Origin: Podila epigama
Taxonomy: Eukaryota; Mortierellomycota; Mortierellomycetes; Mortierellales; Mortierellaceae
Direction of reading: 5' to 3'
Length of the DNA stretch: 22,901 nt
Assembly: GCA_015679605.1 (NCBI GenBank)
Contig: JAAAVE010000323.1
Span: 1 to 22,901 of the forward strand
Shown: one piece after another, positions 8,338-20,576 of the stretch
How the letters are laid out: every line of letters begins with the position of its first letter
How positions within the stretch are numbered: the first letter of the stretch is position 1
The notes under the pieces: generated by a model
The model's input: the letters and a program-made list of their open reading frames with translations, nothing else
Told to the model about the DNA's origin: nothing
The model's database searches: none
Made by a program: the position numbers and the translations under genes

Positions 8338-11300
8338 ATGAACACAGATGGCATCTACTCACAACCCATTCAACCTCTTCAGCAACAAAACAACTCGACA
8401 ACACAGACAACTCCAGAGGGAGACACTGTATCACCAGAACAACAGCAGCAACTTCAGCCAGCAGTGGAGCAAGAACAACAGCATCAACAACAACAACAAG
8501 AAGAAGAACAACAAGAACAACTACAACAGCACCAGCAGCTACTGGAATTCCCAAAGGGCGAGGACCCCCAGACTAAAAATGTGCCCACATCCTCACGCAT
8601 CGGTTCCACTGGATCCCAGCTAATATCGCCCGTGAATGAGGCCCGGAAACGAGTAGGGCGTAGGGTGCTGCACAGACCAAGACCTCTAGATTTGAATCGC
8701 CTTGGACCCCATGGTAAGAAGGGCAGTGTGTCATCCCTTCCCTCTTCAGAACCGCGCCCACTATCTCTTGGCGCATTAAGATCAGGATCTACCTCTACCT
8801 CAGGACAAGCGCCTCGTTCAGGTCTCCCAGGATTATCAAGCGCCATAGACTTCAAAAGTAGAAGCGGACATTTGCCATCACTACATATCAAAACAGACCT
8901 GGCCTCCTCCAGACATCGGGGGTCGTCTATTCCTTCCGCTCATAACCTTGACCCAACAAAAGCCGTGTCTAACCAGGACGGTACAATCAACCCCAGCAAT
9001 GACCCCATCAAGAAACCACCGAGCAAGTGGCAAATTGGACTAGAACGGATGTTGAAGAAGCTTCAGAGACGGAAACGAGCACCATCCAACCTACAGTGGT
9101 ATGCCGACCATTCAACAGAGTCCTATCTCTCTGGCGCAACAACAGAGACTGCCAAACCATCATCTGATGTACCAGAAGAGGATGCTGATGCTGAGAATTT
9201 GTACTATGGACACGACAAACCGCCAAGATGGGTCTTGGATGTGCTGAACAGGGACGAGGAACTGTTTTATAGTGATGATACCGTCGAACTAGTTCTCGGT
9301 CTACGGGATTATCTCATCTTGGCTACCGAAAGTGGATGGGATATCACAGAATTGAAAGAAGACGTGACGCCAGCGTAAGTTAAAAACTTTTTTCAATAGT
9401 GGTGAAAGGATGGGCATGTTATTTGCAACGACTTGAGTTTAATCTTGGCCTTTACCTTGTAGTACATCAAAGGCGATTTTTTCACACAAGAGGCAAGGAT
9501 CGACTTCGATACATAGCCATGGGCATGGACATGAACATGGAAACATAGGTTCGCCTCAGGGATTGGGTCCGTTATCGTCTTCGTTGGGAGCAACCTCTGC
9601 AAGTCCAATGTTCCCAGCATACGTTCCCTTTGACGACTCGCCAACATCGTCTCGACGTGGGTCGTACGACTCTATTGATCTAGATCTCCTTCATCAGACG
9701 GCTGGCCGGTATGTTGAAGACGAAGATACATCGTTGCGGCTACTAGACTTTTTCATGTCCATCCTCGCCGACATCATTTCCCATGATTGTCGATACAAAG
9801 TCCAAAACCCTCGGCCATCTCGACCTGAATGGGCATTGCATTCGCTCGTACTTGACGTGTTGTTCTTTCTCGCAAAAACCATGGTTCAGGACCACAAGTC
9901 AATATATGATATTGGCATGATTGCTCTTTCAGCCTTCCCAGTCTTCAAGAATCAAGCCCTCGTTCGTTTATTGGACCTCATGACAGACTTGATTCTGCCA
10001 TCCTTTGCCATCTCGAGGACACAACCTGCACCCTTCATGTTTGGTTCACCACCACATTCGCCCACCGCCGCTGGGCCTCTCTCGCCATCCGAGATCCGTG
10101 TTCAGCTGCAGAATAATGCAACCGTCGCTATTCAGGTTCATTCACCAAAGGACGAAGACGGTCTGCTTGCGGTGCCTCGCCACAGCCGGCCCTCCCTTTC
10201 GTCCCCAAGAGTATCCAGTGCCCGGTCAAACTCGTACTCTCGTGCAGGGCCTGTACCACATGTTCAGGACACGCTCGATTCACACGCTGGATCGCTCATT
10301 TCGATGACTTTGCTGGCCGTTCTGCAGCAGGTCTCCTTCTCTTCATCACCACTACCTGTCGCCAAACAGCTCGAAAAGTCAATAGGTGGCCTCCTTCGAA
10401 TCAAACCGGATTTGTTGACAGACATTCTCGAGGTCATTGCTGTCTTTGAGAATGAAAAGGTGATGCGTCGTGCGCTTGAAGTACTCTGGTGGATCGGGAA
10501 GCCTACACTAGGGCATTTGACAATCGGAGAACGATTCTTCTCGTTGGACTATGACTCGATTCTCTTGATGAGACAGACGAGAGAAGAGTGGCTCAACCCT
10601 ACATCAATCAAGCCGGCGCATTTCTCCAGTACCTTGACACATACCAGCAGATCGGACGTTCAGTTCTCGACTATACGGAGAGGCTCGCTAGACGAAAGGA
10701 TAATGCCCAAATCAAGCGACCCGGCACGGAATCATACTTTCAACTCGCTTAGAACACGTACAAGATACCGACCTTCACTGCCCTGGAAGAGTGCACGCAT
10801 CTCAGGACTGACTACCGAGACGCCAACCGAACATGTTCATCCACATCCAGGCGGAGGTCCAGACTACCTTGCAGATCACGAATTATACCCATTTCTGTTC
10901 TCTACTCGAGATTCCCCCGAGTCTGTTGATTGCAATCTCGACACGAGTGAGAACAGTTACTGTGAGCGCTGCGAACTTGTTATGCGTGGGTATGGTCTAC
11001 ACTGTTACCTGTGTCGCGGATCAATTCATTTAGAGTGCTTTTACTTGCTCAAGAATTTAGCAGGTGGGGACTGTGCCCAACCGGGAGCCGCGTTCGATGT
11101 CTTGGCAAGGCGTCCTCGGAATCTGCTTCTTTATCCGGATGAAGGTCAGGTCTACGAGGCACCGACCAACAAGACATTCAGGCTTCGGTCAGGCCACCAT
11201 CTGCAACTCGTAAACATGTTTTCGACCTGCCTCTGTGCCGCATGTAGGATGCCTTTGTGGGGTCATCATTATCAAGCGTATCGATGCCAGGATTGTTTTC

Positions 11301-14300
11301 AGTTGATGCACTTGGACTGTACAGGCACATATCTACAGGATTGCGAGACTGTAAGCCAACCCTTGGCACAAAAGAACTTGTTTCCAGCAGCTATCTCATA
11401 CAGCGACCTTCGACAGAGTTTTCTGGACTATTATGGCGACTTGAAAAGGGCCTATGATGCGGCACAGTCTACTGCATTTGCTTCAGGAATGGCCCCTCTT
11501 TCATCTCCGTTAGCGTCTCCATCTGTGCCGACAAGAGCCCAAGATAGGTTCTCGTACGAAGAAGCCAGCTGCAATGCTAGTATACTTACGCTTCAGCTTG
11601 AATTGCTAAAGACCGGTATCGAGAGAGGCGAGCTTTTAATTCAGGAGTGGTTTTCAACAGGCACAAACAGGCATTCTGATGAGGATCCGATGGTCACTAG
11701 TGGATTTGAGCTGTTGACATTGCAAAAGTTCTTTCTAGATCTGGCCAAAGACCTCGAGCATCCAGGACATTCCGCAGCGCAGACTCTGTTCTTGTTTGAC
11801 TTTTTCGAAGACACACCTCCAGACGAGTTCTTGCTTTTTTCAGACAACTACTGGAGTCATTTTGCTGCTATGGCCAAGACGATGATCCTGGATACCGATG
11901 CCACACGCCTGAACTTTGAACAACAACAGTTCTTTAGTCGTGCTCAAGAAATGTCTAATGGAGCCTTGGGTGAAGAGGACATGTTTGCGATTGGCTTGGA
12001 TGCCTTGCAGGAGCAGCTGTTGGCTGGCCACTCTGTCCAGTCTAGCAACGTCTCATTGGCGACCATTTTCCGGTTCTGCATGAGCCGACTGGGTTTTCAT
12101 GGGTCATGGACGATGCGCATAGTTTTACAGGAATGGATGAAGCTCGGCATTTTAGAGAGATTGGACGGCCAATTGATTCTCTTTGAATCTGTGGTCCCCG
12201 AACAGATGACGCTGAGCAGGGAACCGTCGACATCGAGTAGCCATCAACAAAGACCAGAGCTTCCCATTCCGTCCTTCCGCACTACATCCTACGATGATCC
12301 AGCTATGTCGCGAGCGTCAGGAGCTGTCTCACCCACGTCAACATCACTCGGTATCCGGTCCGTACCATGCATCTTCCCACTCACAACGGCCATTGACCCT
12401 GGACCGCAGGTGGAAAATTTGATCCATGCCGTGTGGCGATGTCTTTCGTCCCTCGACCTCTCTGTGAACGAATGTGGTTTTCTGTTACTCACGCGGCAAG
12501 CCTGGCCGGACCCGTTCATGTCGGATTACACAGCTGAGAGATTAACTGGCAGTATCTTCCATTGGTTACTCCTCGAGGATGATCAGCTCTTTGTCATTCA
12601 CAAGTCGTACACCTCCAAAGGCAAACGGATTCCCGGCCTCCGACACGGTTTACATGAACTGATGACACGGCATGCCACAGTCTCGTTTGGAATCAACTCT
12701 GGAGAATTAGGTACAGCTCAAGGAGGACAAGACGATATTCTGGGTACCATGGCTAGTACTGGTGACGCAGAAAGTAGCATTGGTACAAGGACAATGTCGT
12801 TGGACGATGAAAAAGTCGCACATTCAAGTATGAGAGCAGTTGTGGCGGCAGTGATGGCTGCAGCAAGGATGGGAGATACCCGCGGTATCACTCCAGGAGG
12901 AATGGCGACATCGACAACAGCTGAGCATCACCCACTGAGCACCAACATAACAGGCGCGCCAACAATGACCTCTACCAAGGATCGGGCCAATTCTTTGGCA
13001 CAAAGTCATGTCGGTGAAGTGGGATCCTTTGTCAGGGCTCGTAAATTGATGGCCATCAAGTTTGCTACGCCTTGGCTGAAAAGGATTATGCGCTTGGATC
13101 CCGATCGATACTTTGAGATGGTCTATCGTCAGGTCCGGATTTTGGAGCGGGAAATGGCTACCAACAATGAAAATCAAGGTGCTACAGATACAGATCCTCA
13201 GGTAAACACGAACACAGTTGGATAAGATGCCATAAGCAATGCCATAAGCAATGAGTTTTTCTTGGATTTTCCTCTGTCTCCCATATGTTTATTTTTTCTT
13301 TACTAACGATTGTCTAATACCTTCAACCTCGCACATATGAACTCTTTTTAGAAGTACCGATTTGCACAAGCAGAGTGGTACCTGGATGCTATAACAAAAC
13401 TCCGTAACGCAGGGTTCCTGTTTTCGCACTATCCCAAGATCTTGTGCCAATGGCTCGATCATGTGGAAGAGATGTTTGATGGAGTAGAAAGTGCCAGTAG
13501 ACATTTCAAGTCCCTTGGTCGACTGTTTGCAAAGCCCAATGCAGGAAGGCATGAGAGTGGCATTGGAGGCTTGAGTGCAGGAAGTGGAGAATCAACACCC
13601 ACTGAAAGCTCCAAAATGGATAAGGAATGGCGTGCCCGTCTTCGGAACAAATTACACAACCAAAAACATCATGACAATTCAGGGTCAAGGGGTCAGTCTC
13701 CGGCCTGTAATGATGCCTTGCAGGATTTGTTTGATGGAGAGCGGACTGGCGCTGCAAGCTCAAGTAGTGTGTTCGATAGTCCTCTGAGTTCCTTGCAGGC
13801 CATGCTTTCATTACCCGATGACGAGGGCGTTAGACGAGCCTTTTACTTGCTTGACCTCTTGGTCCAATCCAACGTCACGGTGACCGTGACAGCATTCAGT
13901 GTGTGTTGTGACCATCTTGTTGACATGTCCCGATCATGTTCCATCTCTATCGCGGACCATACTGTGAATCCAGTATCCTCCAGGATGGTCTCTGAGCAAG
14001 GCTTGGAACTCCTTTTGCTATCAAAGCGATTTCTCCGTATCTGTCTTGAACATATGATTGTCTCTTCCTATCGGCTATGCGAGACAGATGCTCTGCAAGT
14101 ACTGGAGAAAGTCCTTCTCGCAAACAAAAGTGTGATTGAAAAGTCCATGACCGTCGATCCGAATGACGCCGATGCTGAGGTGTTAGACAGGTAAGAGAGA
14201 GTTCATTGGTATTGCGATATTGTGGCATAATATCTATGGCAACTCACCACAAATATGCTTTCTTGTTCTTACAAGTGTTCGAGAACTGCTCAAGTATGCT

Positions 14301-17300
14301 CTCGCCATTTCGATGTACATCTACGGATGTCCCTTGTACTTGATAACTGCCCTGGAGATCGCCCCCGTCAGTGCTGCCACAAAGTCCATTTTCAGGTATG
14401 TCTTTTAAGAAAAAGCGATTGCCATTTAGGAAGACAACGGCGCCCTAGATGAAAATACTTAATGCATTCTTTCTGTGGAACATGCCTCTCTAGCAACTCC
14501 AAAAGAAAATCGACCTCGGCTGGGGGATTGTTTTCGGCCAATGAGCAGAATATGTATCATCGACAACAATATCTTTCAAAGGAGACTACACGGCTTGAAC
14601 GAGAGTCGCCTGTCATTAGTATTTTCATGACGGCCCTCGTCTCACCTTCTTTATTCCTGCAAGGAGAAATCGTTACAGTTCTCTCTGTTTTGATGGACTA
14701 TGCTGGACGAGTATCGAACATGGATGACTTTTTTGAAACTATCTACAAAGATGTTGTGCCATGGTACAGGATTTCACATCTTTTTGTTGTATTGACTTTT
14801 GTGTTGAACGTCAAGACATTTGGTTCTCATATTTTCTACTTTTATCCATTTCATGCTAAAAAAAAAAAAAAAAAAAAAAATCATCGACTAGTTTGTGGGA
14901 ACTCATGTCCCCTGTGAACGACCATATGTCGACGACCACGCTCCCGTTGTTGATGCGATTGGTAATTGAACATCCCACGTTCTTCCAAAACACTGTCGCT
15001 CGATGCTTCAAGAATCGCGATTGGACAGTCAGGTTCTATGCATTGGATTCGGTGTACGGCCTGTTTTCTAAACTGGACGATGCAATGGTTGTCAGGCTAT
15101 TCTTTCGTCAGATTCTACCTTCGACTATGCATTCTGTCAATATTGGTGATGATCATCCTCATCATCACCATCATCGAGCTAAAGGCAAGAATGTCGACCG
15201 TGGGGACCATGGTGGTCAGAACAAGCATCCACATCAAAATCATGACCCACAAGAACAACAACAACAACAGCAGCAGCAGCAACAACAACAGGAACAACAG
15301 CAACCACCACCACAACAGAGACATGGAACGTTTGGAAGTGAAGGATTCCATCCTCTTCGCGGACAGAGACATGGTACACTACGGAGCGGTGAGAGTCCGT
15401 TCAACGTAGGAGGGGCAGCCAGTGACGATAGTCCCACTAACAGCCTACAAACTCCACAGCAGCTCCAGTCTCAGTTCTCACCTGAACATTTCGCCATCCT
15501 TGGACCGGCGTTCAGTTTCTTTGTGTCGTCCATGTGGGATAAGGAGGACGCCGTTCGGACAAAGGCCAAGACGCTACTGAAATCGCTTCAGCCAGTACAT
15601 GTGGGTCATGCGCTCAAGGCATGGGAGCTTTGTTTTGTGTCGAGTTCAGGTGAAATCCAACAATCGCTCCTCAAACTCATGCTGCGGCTCAATAATTATT
15701 TCCCATCCTGGAAGATCATGGATTACGGACTTGTTTTTAAGCTGTTGACGACTGGTGGGCTCGGTCGTTTCACTGAGAAGGGAGGCTCCACTGGCTCCTT
15801 ATTGAGCACTAGTGGCGTCCTAGGTACTTCGCCCAACTTTTCGACCGGGAATATGTTTTCGCCATCAACAGAGGGTGGGAGTCCAGCACGTCGAGAGTCA
15901 ATGTGGGGGGCGACACCTCCGTTGAATGGAGACCAGGCGAAGCTCTCTAGGTCATCACCAGCATCCTCGGATGGCGGTAGTCCTTCGCATCCCAGAGGTC
16001 GTCGATCGTCACTGAGTGCCTCTGGTTTATTTGAGCAGTCCGCTGCGATGTTGCAGTCAGCTACCGGCGCTGGTAAGAGACATCGCCGATCATCGTCTGT
16101 AGGTGCGTCTGCAATTCTGGGATCCGATTTCAATAAGAACGAGAGTGGCGCCAATGCGGAGCCTTCATCTAGGAGTCATAGGAGAGCATCTATGATATCA
16201 ATATCCAAGCCCTTGTCAACCGCAGCGCCTGGTGCAAAGCCCATTACAGGGGAGGCAGAAGCAAGGGAGAAGCAATTGGCGTTGGAGGATGATTTGCATT
16301 GTGGACTGTTGAGTCTGGCACTCCAGATGGTCGCGAACGGCATTGAACCTCGTCTGGATGAGGTGATTCAGCTCAAGTACTTGGTGGTCTTTTATCTGGA
16401 TTTTGAAGGCTGTGAGCTTCTCAGCCTCGGCCAAGGCAAATACCAGGTGCGCTACGGAGAATATATTCCCCGTCAAAGAGTGAGTCCCCGTCAGGGTGCA
16501 TTCCACAACGATGCTACTTCTGAAGGCTCAGCGGCTGAATTGCTGAACGACCCTGGACACGAGAATTTTGTACTGTCAATCTGTATGAATCTTCAGCTGA
16601 TCCTGGATAGATATGTGGAGATCCTGCCGGATGACATGCAAGAGGTATCCACGATTTACGACCAAGTACGTACAGCAGAAGTGAGGAGTGGCGCGAGAAC
16701 TGGTACCTTTGTCGAAGGAAATCATGATCCATCGACCACTGCGACTTCACGATCGTACACTGCCACGACAGCAGTTTCTGATGATCTCATTAGGGAGTTT
16801 ACACGGACAACGACGACGATCGGTAGACAAGACACTGGAAATGGTAACGCCGAAGATGATGAAGACCAGCACCCTAGTAGGTATCGTGGCCTGTTCTGTT
16901 TCCCCGGTCATAGGCGTACTGTGGACATGAGTTCTCAACAGCGCCACAATAGTGGAGTCCAACATCAGTTCCGACAAGGAAGCAACGACAACAATGCACA
17001 AAATGTTGTCTCTGCGTCATCAAAGTACCAAAAGCGTCATCACCAACACTACCGCAGAAATCACCAACATAAAGTGGACATGAACGCGCCTGTTGTCGGG
17101 ACCTACTTTGTCGATGTCATTCTCCGATTCTTTGGTTCTGAAACGGACCTCACGGCATTACCATCGATGCGTCTCAAAGCCTGGTTGGAATTGCTCTTAA
17201 TTGTGGTGTACAAGTTTGTGAAGGAATTGGACCCACTTTCGGATTTAGTTGTGGTTCTGATGAAGCGTATAGTAGAGATGTTGATGGGGAAGAAAGGGAA

Positions 17301-20063
17301 AGGGTCTGCTATGAACGGTCGTGGGGCCAGTAATGGAAGTGTGGGCGCAGCAGTTGCAGCAGCAGCAGGAGTTGGTGCAGGAAGTGGGCAACATCAACAA
17401 AAACAGCAAAAACAGCAGCAGCAGCAGCAGCAGCAGCAATCACAACCGCAGCAGCCACAGCAGCGCCAAACATCGGGATTACCGAGTGTTTCAGGAGGAG
17501 GAGGAGACACCATGTCAGAGGAAAACATATTGCTGGCCATTTCCATATGTTCGACACTTTTGAAACGGTCGTCGACCATGACGACGGCGCTCTTGTCTAG
17601 AGAGATTATGGCCATGGGCCGACTCATGACAAAACGACGCGAAGACCCTGACGACCCAGTGTTGATTCGAGCAAGAAACTTTTTGCATGACGCATTTGTT
17701 CATTTTATGGGCAATGGTCTTTTTGTGCTTGTGTTTAAGGTAAGAAAAAAAAAAAAAAAAAAAAGCTAAGAAAGGAAGGAGGTTACAAACACTACAACTC
17801 ATGAACGATTCTTAATTGACGAATTTTTTTTTCATGTGTCGTTTTCAACAACTGTTTAGACGCAACCTCCTCAGAATGTTCATTCCTCAGGATGGGTAGC
17901 GGTACAAGAAGTGGACCAAGAGCTCGATCTCTTTTACGTCCTTGCGACAGTTCTTGGTGAAGATGAGATGGTCCCGCCTGAACCGACGAATGGACCTGGA
18001 AGCGGGGCCGTGGGCCATGCGGGTGGTGGACAAACATCATCAGGAGGTAGTGGAGCGAATACGCGTCTTGTTCATATCCGCGATCAACCTATTCGCGATA
18101 TTCTGGACAGAGTAGCCATTTTTCGGGATCTGGATCCAGTCCAGGTGTCTATGATCCTGACCAATCTTGCTCTGTATGTTGAACGGGTGCATTCAAAGCT
18201 TCATGACTGTCGCATACTCCCAGACTTGGGTCAATTCTTGATCAAGATTACAAAGTACACTGTCGAGTGGGATCATCACCAACTCCAGAAGCAAAAGGAA
18301 CAGGCACAGATAGCAAAGCAGATGCATGAAGCCCGGGAGCAGCAATTGCAGCAGTTGTTACAACAACAGCAGCAGCAGCAACAACAACAACAACAGAGTA
18401 TTCGCCAACAGTTTAAGAGGAAGGGGTCCATGAACCATCTTCGGTCTGTTTTCAGCTCTACGATGGATCCAAATACTACTACTACTACTACTACTACTAC
18501 TGCTACTGCTCCTGCAACTACAACTGGACATGGTGATGCTAGAGTGACCTCGATGATGTCCGAGTCAACCGTTATACCTCAGCGAATGGGGGTAGGACCG
18601 TTGGACCCTGTACCACCATCGGAAAATACTTCAACCGAATCACAATCCCAGTCTCAATCCCAGTCCCAATCCCACTCTCAATCTGATGGAACGACAGAGA
18701 CTTTGATGACGAGATCATCCTCATCAACTGTTTCTCCTCCACCAGCTTCACATCGGACACGACAAAAGTCGGTCGTCACTTCAATGGCGCCGACCATCCA
18801 TTCGGACGCAGCTGGTCTTGGGGCAGTTTTAGACTTTGGCAATTCTCCTCATCATCCACCGGGAGAGCGAAGGCAGACGACATTGAGATCCTTGGGCTCA
18901 GTGGACTTTGACCGGAGCAATCCTTACGTTCAGTACCGGGGGAGTGTCCATCAAAGCCTGGGGAGCACGTTGCATCCGTTTGCAGTGAGTAGTCCTGTGG
19001 AGACGCGACAAGGGCATGCTCATAACTGGGAGTATGTGAATCCAGTGTTGGACATGTGCTCGATTCTAATGGTTCAGAACCCAATGGATGGTCATGCATT
19101 GCTCCCTGCGATCAAGAGTATTTTGCGACAGGCATTGTATCGGGACAAGATCTCGGCAACGAGTCTAGTTCGATTGTGTACCGGCTATACATATATGGCA
19201 GAGCTGGATTTCAGTTTGGCATTAGTGAATGTGGTGGGCGAGTTTGTGGTGGAGGAGCTCAAGGCATCGATCACGAACCATGGCCAGGTGACTTGGTCTG
19301 GTAATGGTGGTGTTGATGATGATGGCGCAGGCGGTGTCTCAGAACATGGCCACGAGGGGGAAGACTACCAGGGCCGGAATCGAACATATACTTCTGGTAC
19401 TGGACTTTCGAGTCAACGTACCGGTTCAGACCCATCCTCGGTAAGACAGTTGGAGAATATTGCACTTAGGGATAAGGAAGCGGACAGGGCCAACGATAGA
19501 GACAAGGAGAAATCCAAGGACAAGGATGAATGGGAGAAGGAAAGGAAGAGAATCAAGGAGATTCAGGGCGGTGGTAGTGGCAGTGGAGGTGGTGGTGGTG
19601 GCAGTGGAGGAGGAGGTCAAGGTAGTCATCTGATTGGCTTGGGTGGTGTGGCATCCGGGATAGCGGGAGGATATGGGGCCCAACAGCCACAACTTGGTGG
19701 AAGGACCAAGATCCTAGCCAGTAACTTTCACATTCTCCATCATGTAAGTTTGTATTTTTTAATATTGTTATTGCTTTGGTCGTTGCTGTTTATTATATCT
19801 TTTTCGTTTTTCCGTTGGGCTAAGCTGACTTTGCTGACTCGTGAATGAACAAAAAACTATACCTCCCGGTTGAATAGCTGTTGTTGTGGGACCTAGACCC
19901 CAGCTATAATATGGAATGGACTCGAATCAAGTGGGATATCTTGGGTTCCATGCGATTCCCGCCAGGACAACCGTTGCTCTTCCCAGGGGCGAACGATGCG
20001 CTTCGCAAGGAGATGGCCATGGTTGTGGATGACCTTGGAGACAACTTGAGGCAAGACAGATAA
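8338..20063 (+). CDS. Giant UNC80-like scaffold protein with C1 zinc domain (3640 aa)
   Basis: Exons: 8338-9374, 9463-13201, 13352-14190, 14276-14395, 14494-14763, 14892-17739, 17860-19743, 19878-20063; every junction keeps frame. The N-terminus is Gln-rich (about 15-70) and Ser/Pro-rich, then mostly helical. Two Cys/His zinc modules lie at 846-883 and 924-973 (C1). The long C-terminal half looks like HEAT/armadillo helices broken by low-complexity inserts. In order, it shows faint but collinear likeness to animal UNC80 (about 3260 aa): RFYALDSVYGLFSKLDD (about 2050), LKLMLRLNNYFPSW (about 2270), RARNFLHDAFVHFMGNGLF (about 2940), YVERVHSKLHD (about 3055) and NWEYVNPVLDMCSILM (about 3340). UNC80 is the scaffold of the NALCN channel complex; fungal Cch1 is the related channel, so a plasma-membrane channel role is inferred. 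No transmembrane segment or catalytic motif was seen. Alternative: another large armadillo protein with C1 domains. The gene model is more certain than the family. Confidence 0.7.
10961..11074 (+). other. Atypical Cys/His zinc finger (degenerate C1-like) in the giant protein
   Basis: Residues 846-883 follow C-X2-C-X10-C-X2-C-X4-H-X2-C-X11-C (CERCELVMRGYGLHCYLC, then HLEC). This resembles a C1 core but lacks the leading His 13 residues upstream (a Ser there) and has a longer final spacing. It probably binds zinc without a complete lipid-binding fold. Confidence 0.6.
11195..11344 (+). other. C1 (phorbol-ester/DAG-type) zinc domain in the giant protein
   Basis: Residues 924-973 fit H-X12-C-X2-C-X13-C-X2-C-X4-H-X2-C-X7-C exactly. 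The loop PLWGHHYQAYRC keeps the LWG...Q pattern of diacylglycerol-binding C1 domains (PKC has LLWGLxxQGxxC). The Pro two residues before the Phe-Cys of PKC is replaced (STCLC here), and the Gly after Gln is Ala. Zinc binding is therefore likely, while DAG binding is uncertain. Confidence 0.85.
15151..15306 (+). repeat. His-rich stretch and first internal polyglutamine tract (CAA/CAG)
   Basis: CAT/CAC codons near 15151-15177 encode HPHHHHH (about residues 2090-2096). Mixed CAA/CAG codons at 15250-15306 encode a Gln tract broken by Glu (about 2122-2140), in frame within exon 6. Gln-rich and Pro-rich sequence follows. Confidence 0.9.
17389..17466 (+). repeat. Second polyglutamine tract, with a preceding Ala/Gly stretch
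   Basis: In-frame CAA/CAG codons interrupted by Lys, His, Ser and Pro codons cover about residues 2835-2860. GTGGGCGCAGCAGTTGCAGC-type Ala/Gly codons precede it. A nearly pure (CAG)8-like core lies near 17415-17438. It separates two helical blocks of the UNC80-like region. Confidence 0.9.
18340..18399 (+). repeat. Third polyglutamine tract
   Basis: CAA/CAG codons encode a Gln run at about residues 3112-3131 at the end of a charged, probably coiled-coil helix (EWDHHQLQKQKEQAQIAKQ onward). A continuous helix running into polyQ is a common arrangement for polyQ that modulates coiled-coil contacts. Confidence 0.9.
18475..18684 (+). repeat. (ACT)9 threonine run and SQ dipeptide repeat
   Basis: Nine ACT codons at 18475-18501 encode polythreonine (about residue 3157 onward). 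At 18640-18684, alternating TCN-CAR codons encode a Ser-Gln repeat (about 3212-3226). Both lie in a disordered insert between helical segments. SQ is also the core of ATM/ATR-type kinase sites, but here it looks like simple-sequence expansion. Confidence 0.85.
19564..19620 (+). repeat. Glycine/serine-rich linker repeat
   Basis: GGT/GGA/AGT codons encode GGGSGSGGGGGGSGGGGQG, about residues 3520-3538. A highly charged Lys/Asp/Glu helix (about 19455-19560) comes directly before it. Together they form a flexible insert just before the conserved C-terminal end (RTKILASNFHILHH, then LLLWDLDPSYNMEW). Confidence 0.85.
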
Positions 20064-20093
20064 AAAGATGAAAAAAAAATAAGCCAGCCATCT

Positions 20094-20126
<33 letters not shown>

Positions 20127-20576
20127 CCGTACCGTTTCTTGGTTAGGTTGGGCTGTAGTGACCCTCAATCCAAAATTAGTCTTTCTCTCGAGAAGTGCTA
20201 TTGCCAAGAAGAAAAAAAGAAAGATGAGGTTAACCAGGATAAGCGAATTCTGATTTCTGATTGGATGTCTTCTCACTCGTGTGCTGTCAGTGGACACAGC
20301 GTGGACAAAAAGTCAGTCAGGGGGAAAAAGTCTTTTTTTCTTTTCACCCTTTTATTTTTGTTTCTTTTTATTTCTCCACTTTACTTCTTCTTTCTCCACT
20401 TTGTCACACTCATCTTCCACTTTGTCCCATTTCACCACACTCGTCCACTGCAAAAAGAAACAATAACGAACAACCGTCAATCAACAGTCTCCACCCTACT
20501 CCAAGTACTAGTGTCAAAAGAAAAAAAATAGTCAATTAAAACAACAATCTTCATTTCAACTTCATTTCTTTCACCA
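20064..20576. other. 3' flank of the giant gene and promoter of the KCH gene
   Basis: No gene is seen. An (ATG)11 microsatellite lies at 20094-20126. From about 20330 to 20460 the + strand is strongly pyrimidine-rich, with recurring CCACTTTRC/CCACTTTGTC elements (about 20388, 20397 and 20420), as in a fungal promoter or leader. Confidence 0.6.
20094..20126 (+). repeat. (ATG)11 trinucleotide microsatellite
   Basis: Eleven perfect ATG units begin about 30 nt after the stop codon of the giant gene. They are not in a coding frame of any called gene. Confidence 0.95.

Noticed and set aside
8484-8891. Cys/Ser-rich minus-strand ORFs opposite Gln-rich coding (also near 15115-15437 and 17245-17627)
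   Set aside because: Poly-Cys, poly-Val and poly-Leu frames are the antisense reading of CAA/CAG repeats in the giant gene.
20094-20531. 145-codon + strand ORF starting in the ATG microsatellite
   Set aside because: It starts with a run of Met from the (ATG)11 repeat and continues through a pyrimidine-rich promoter. No conserved motif is seen.
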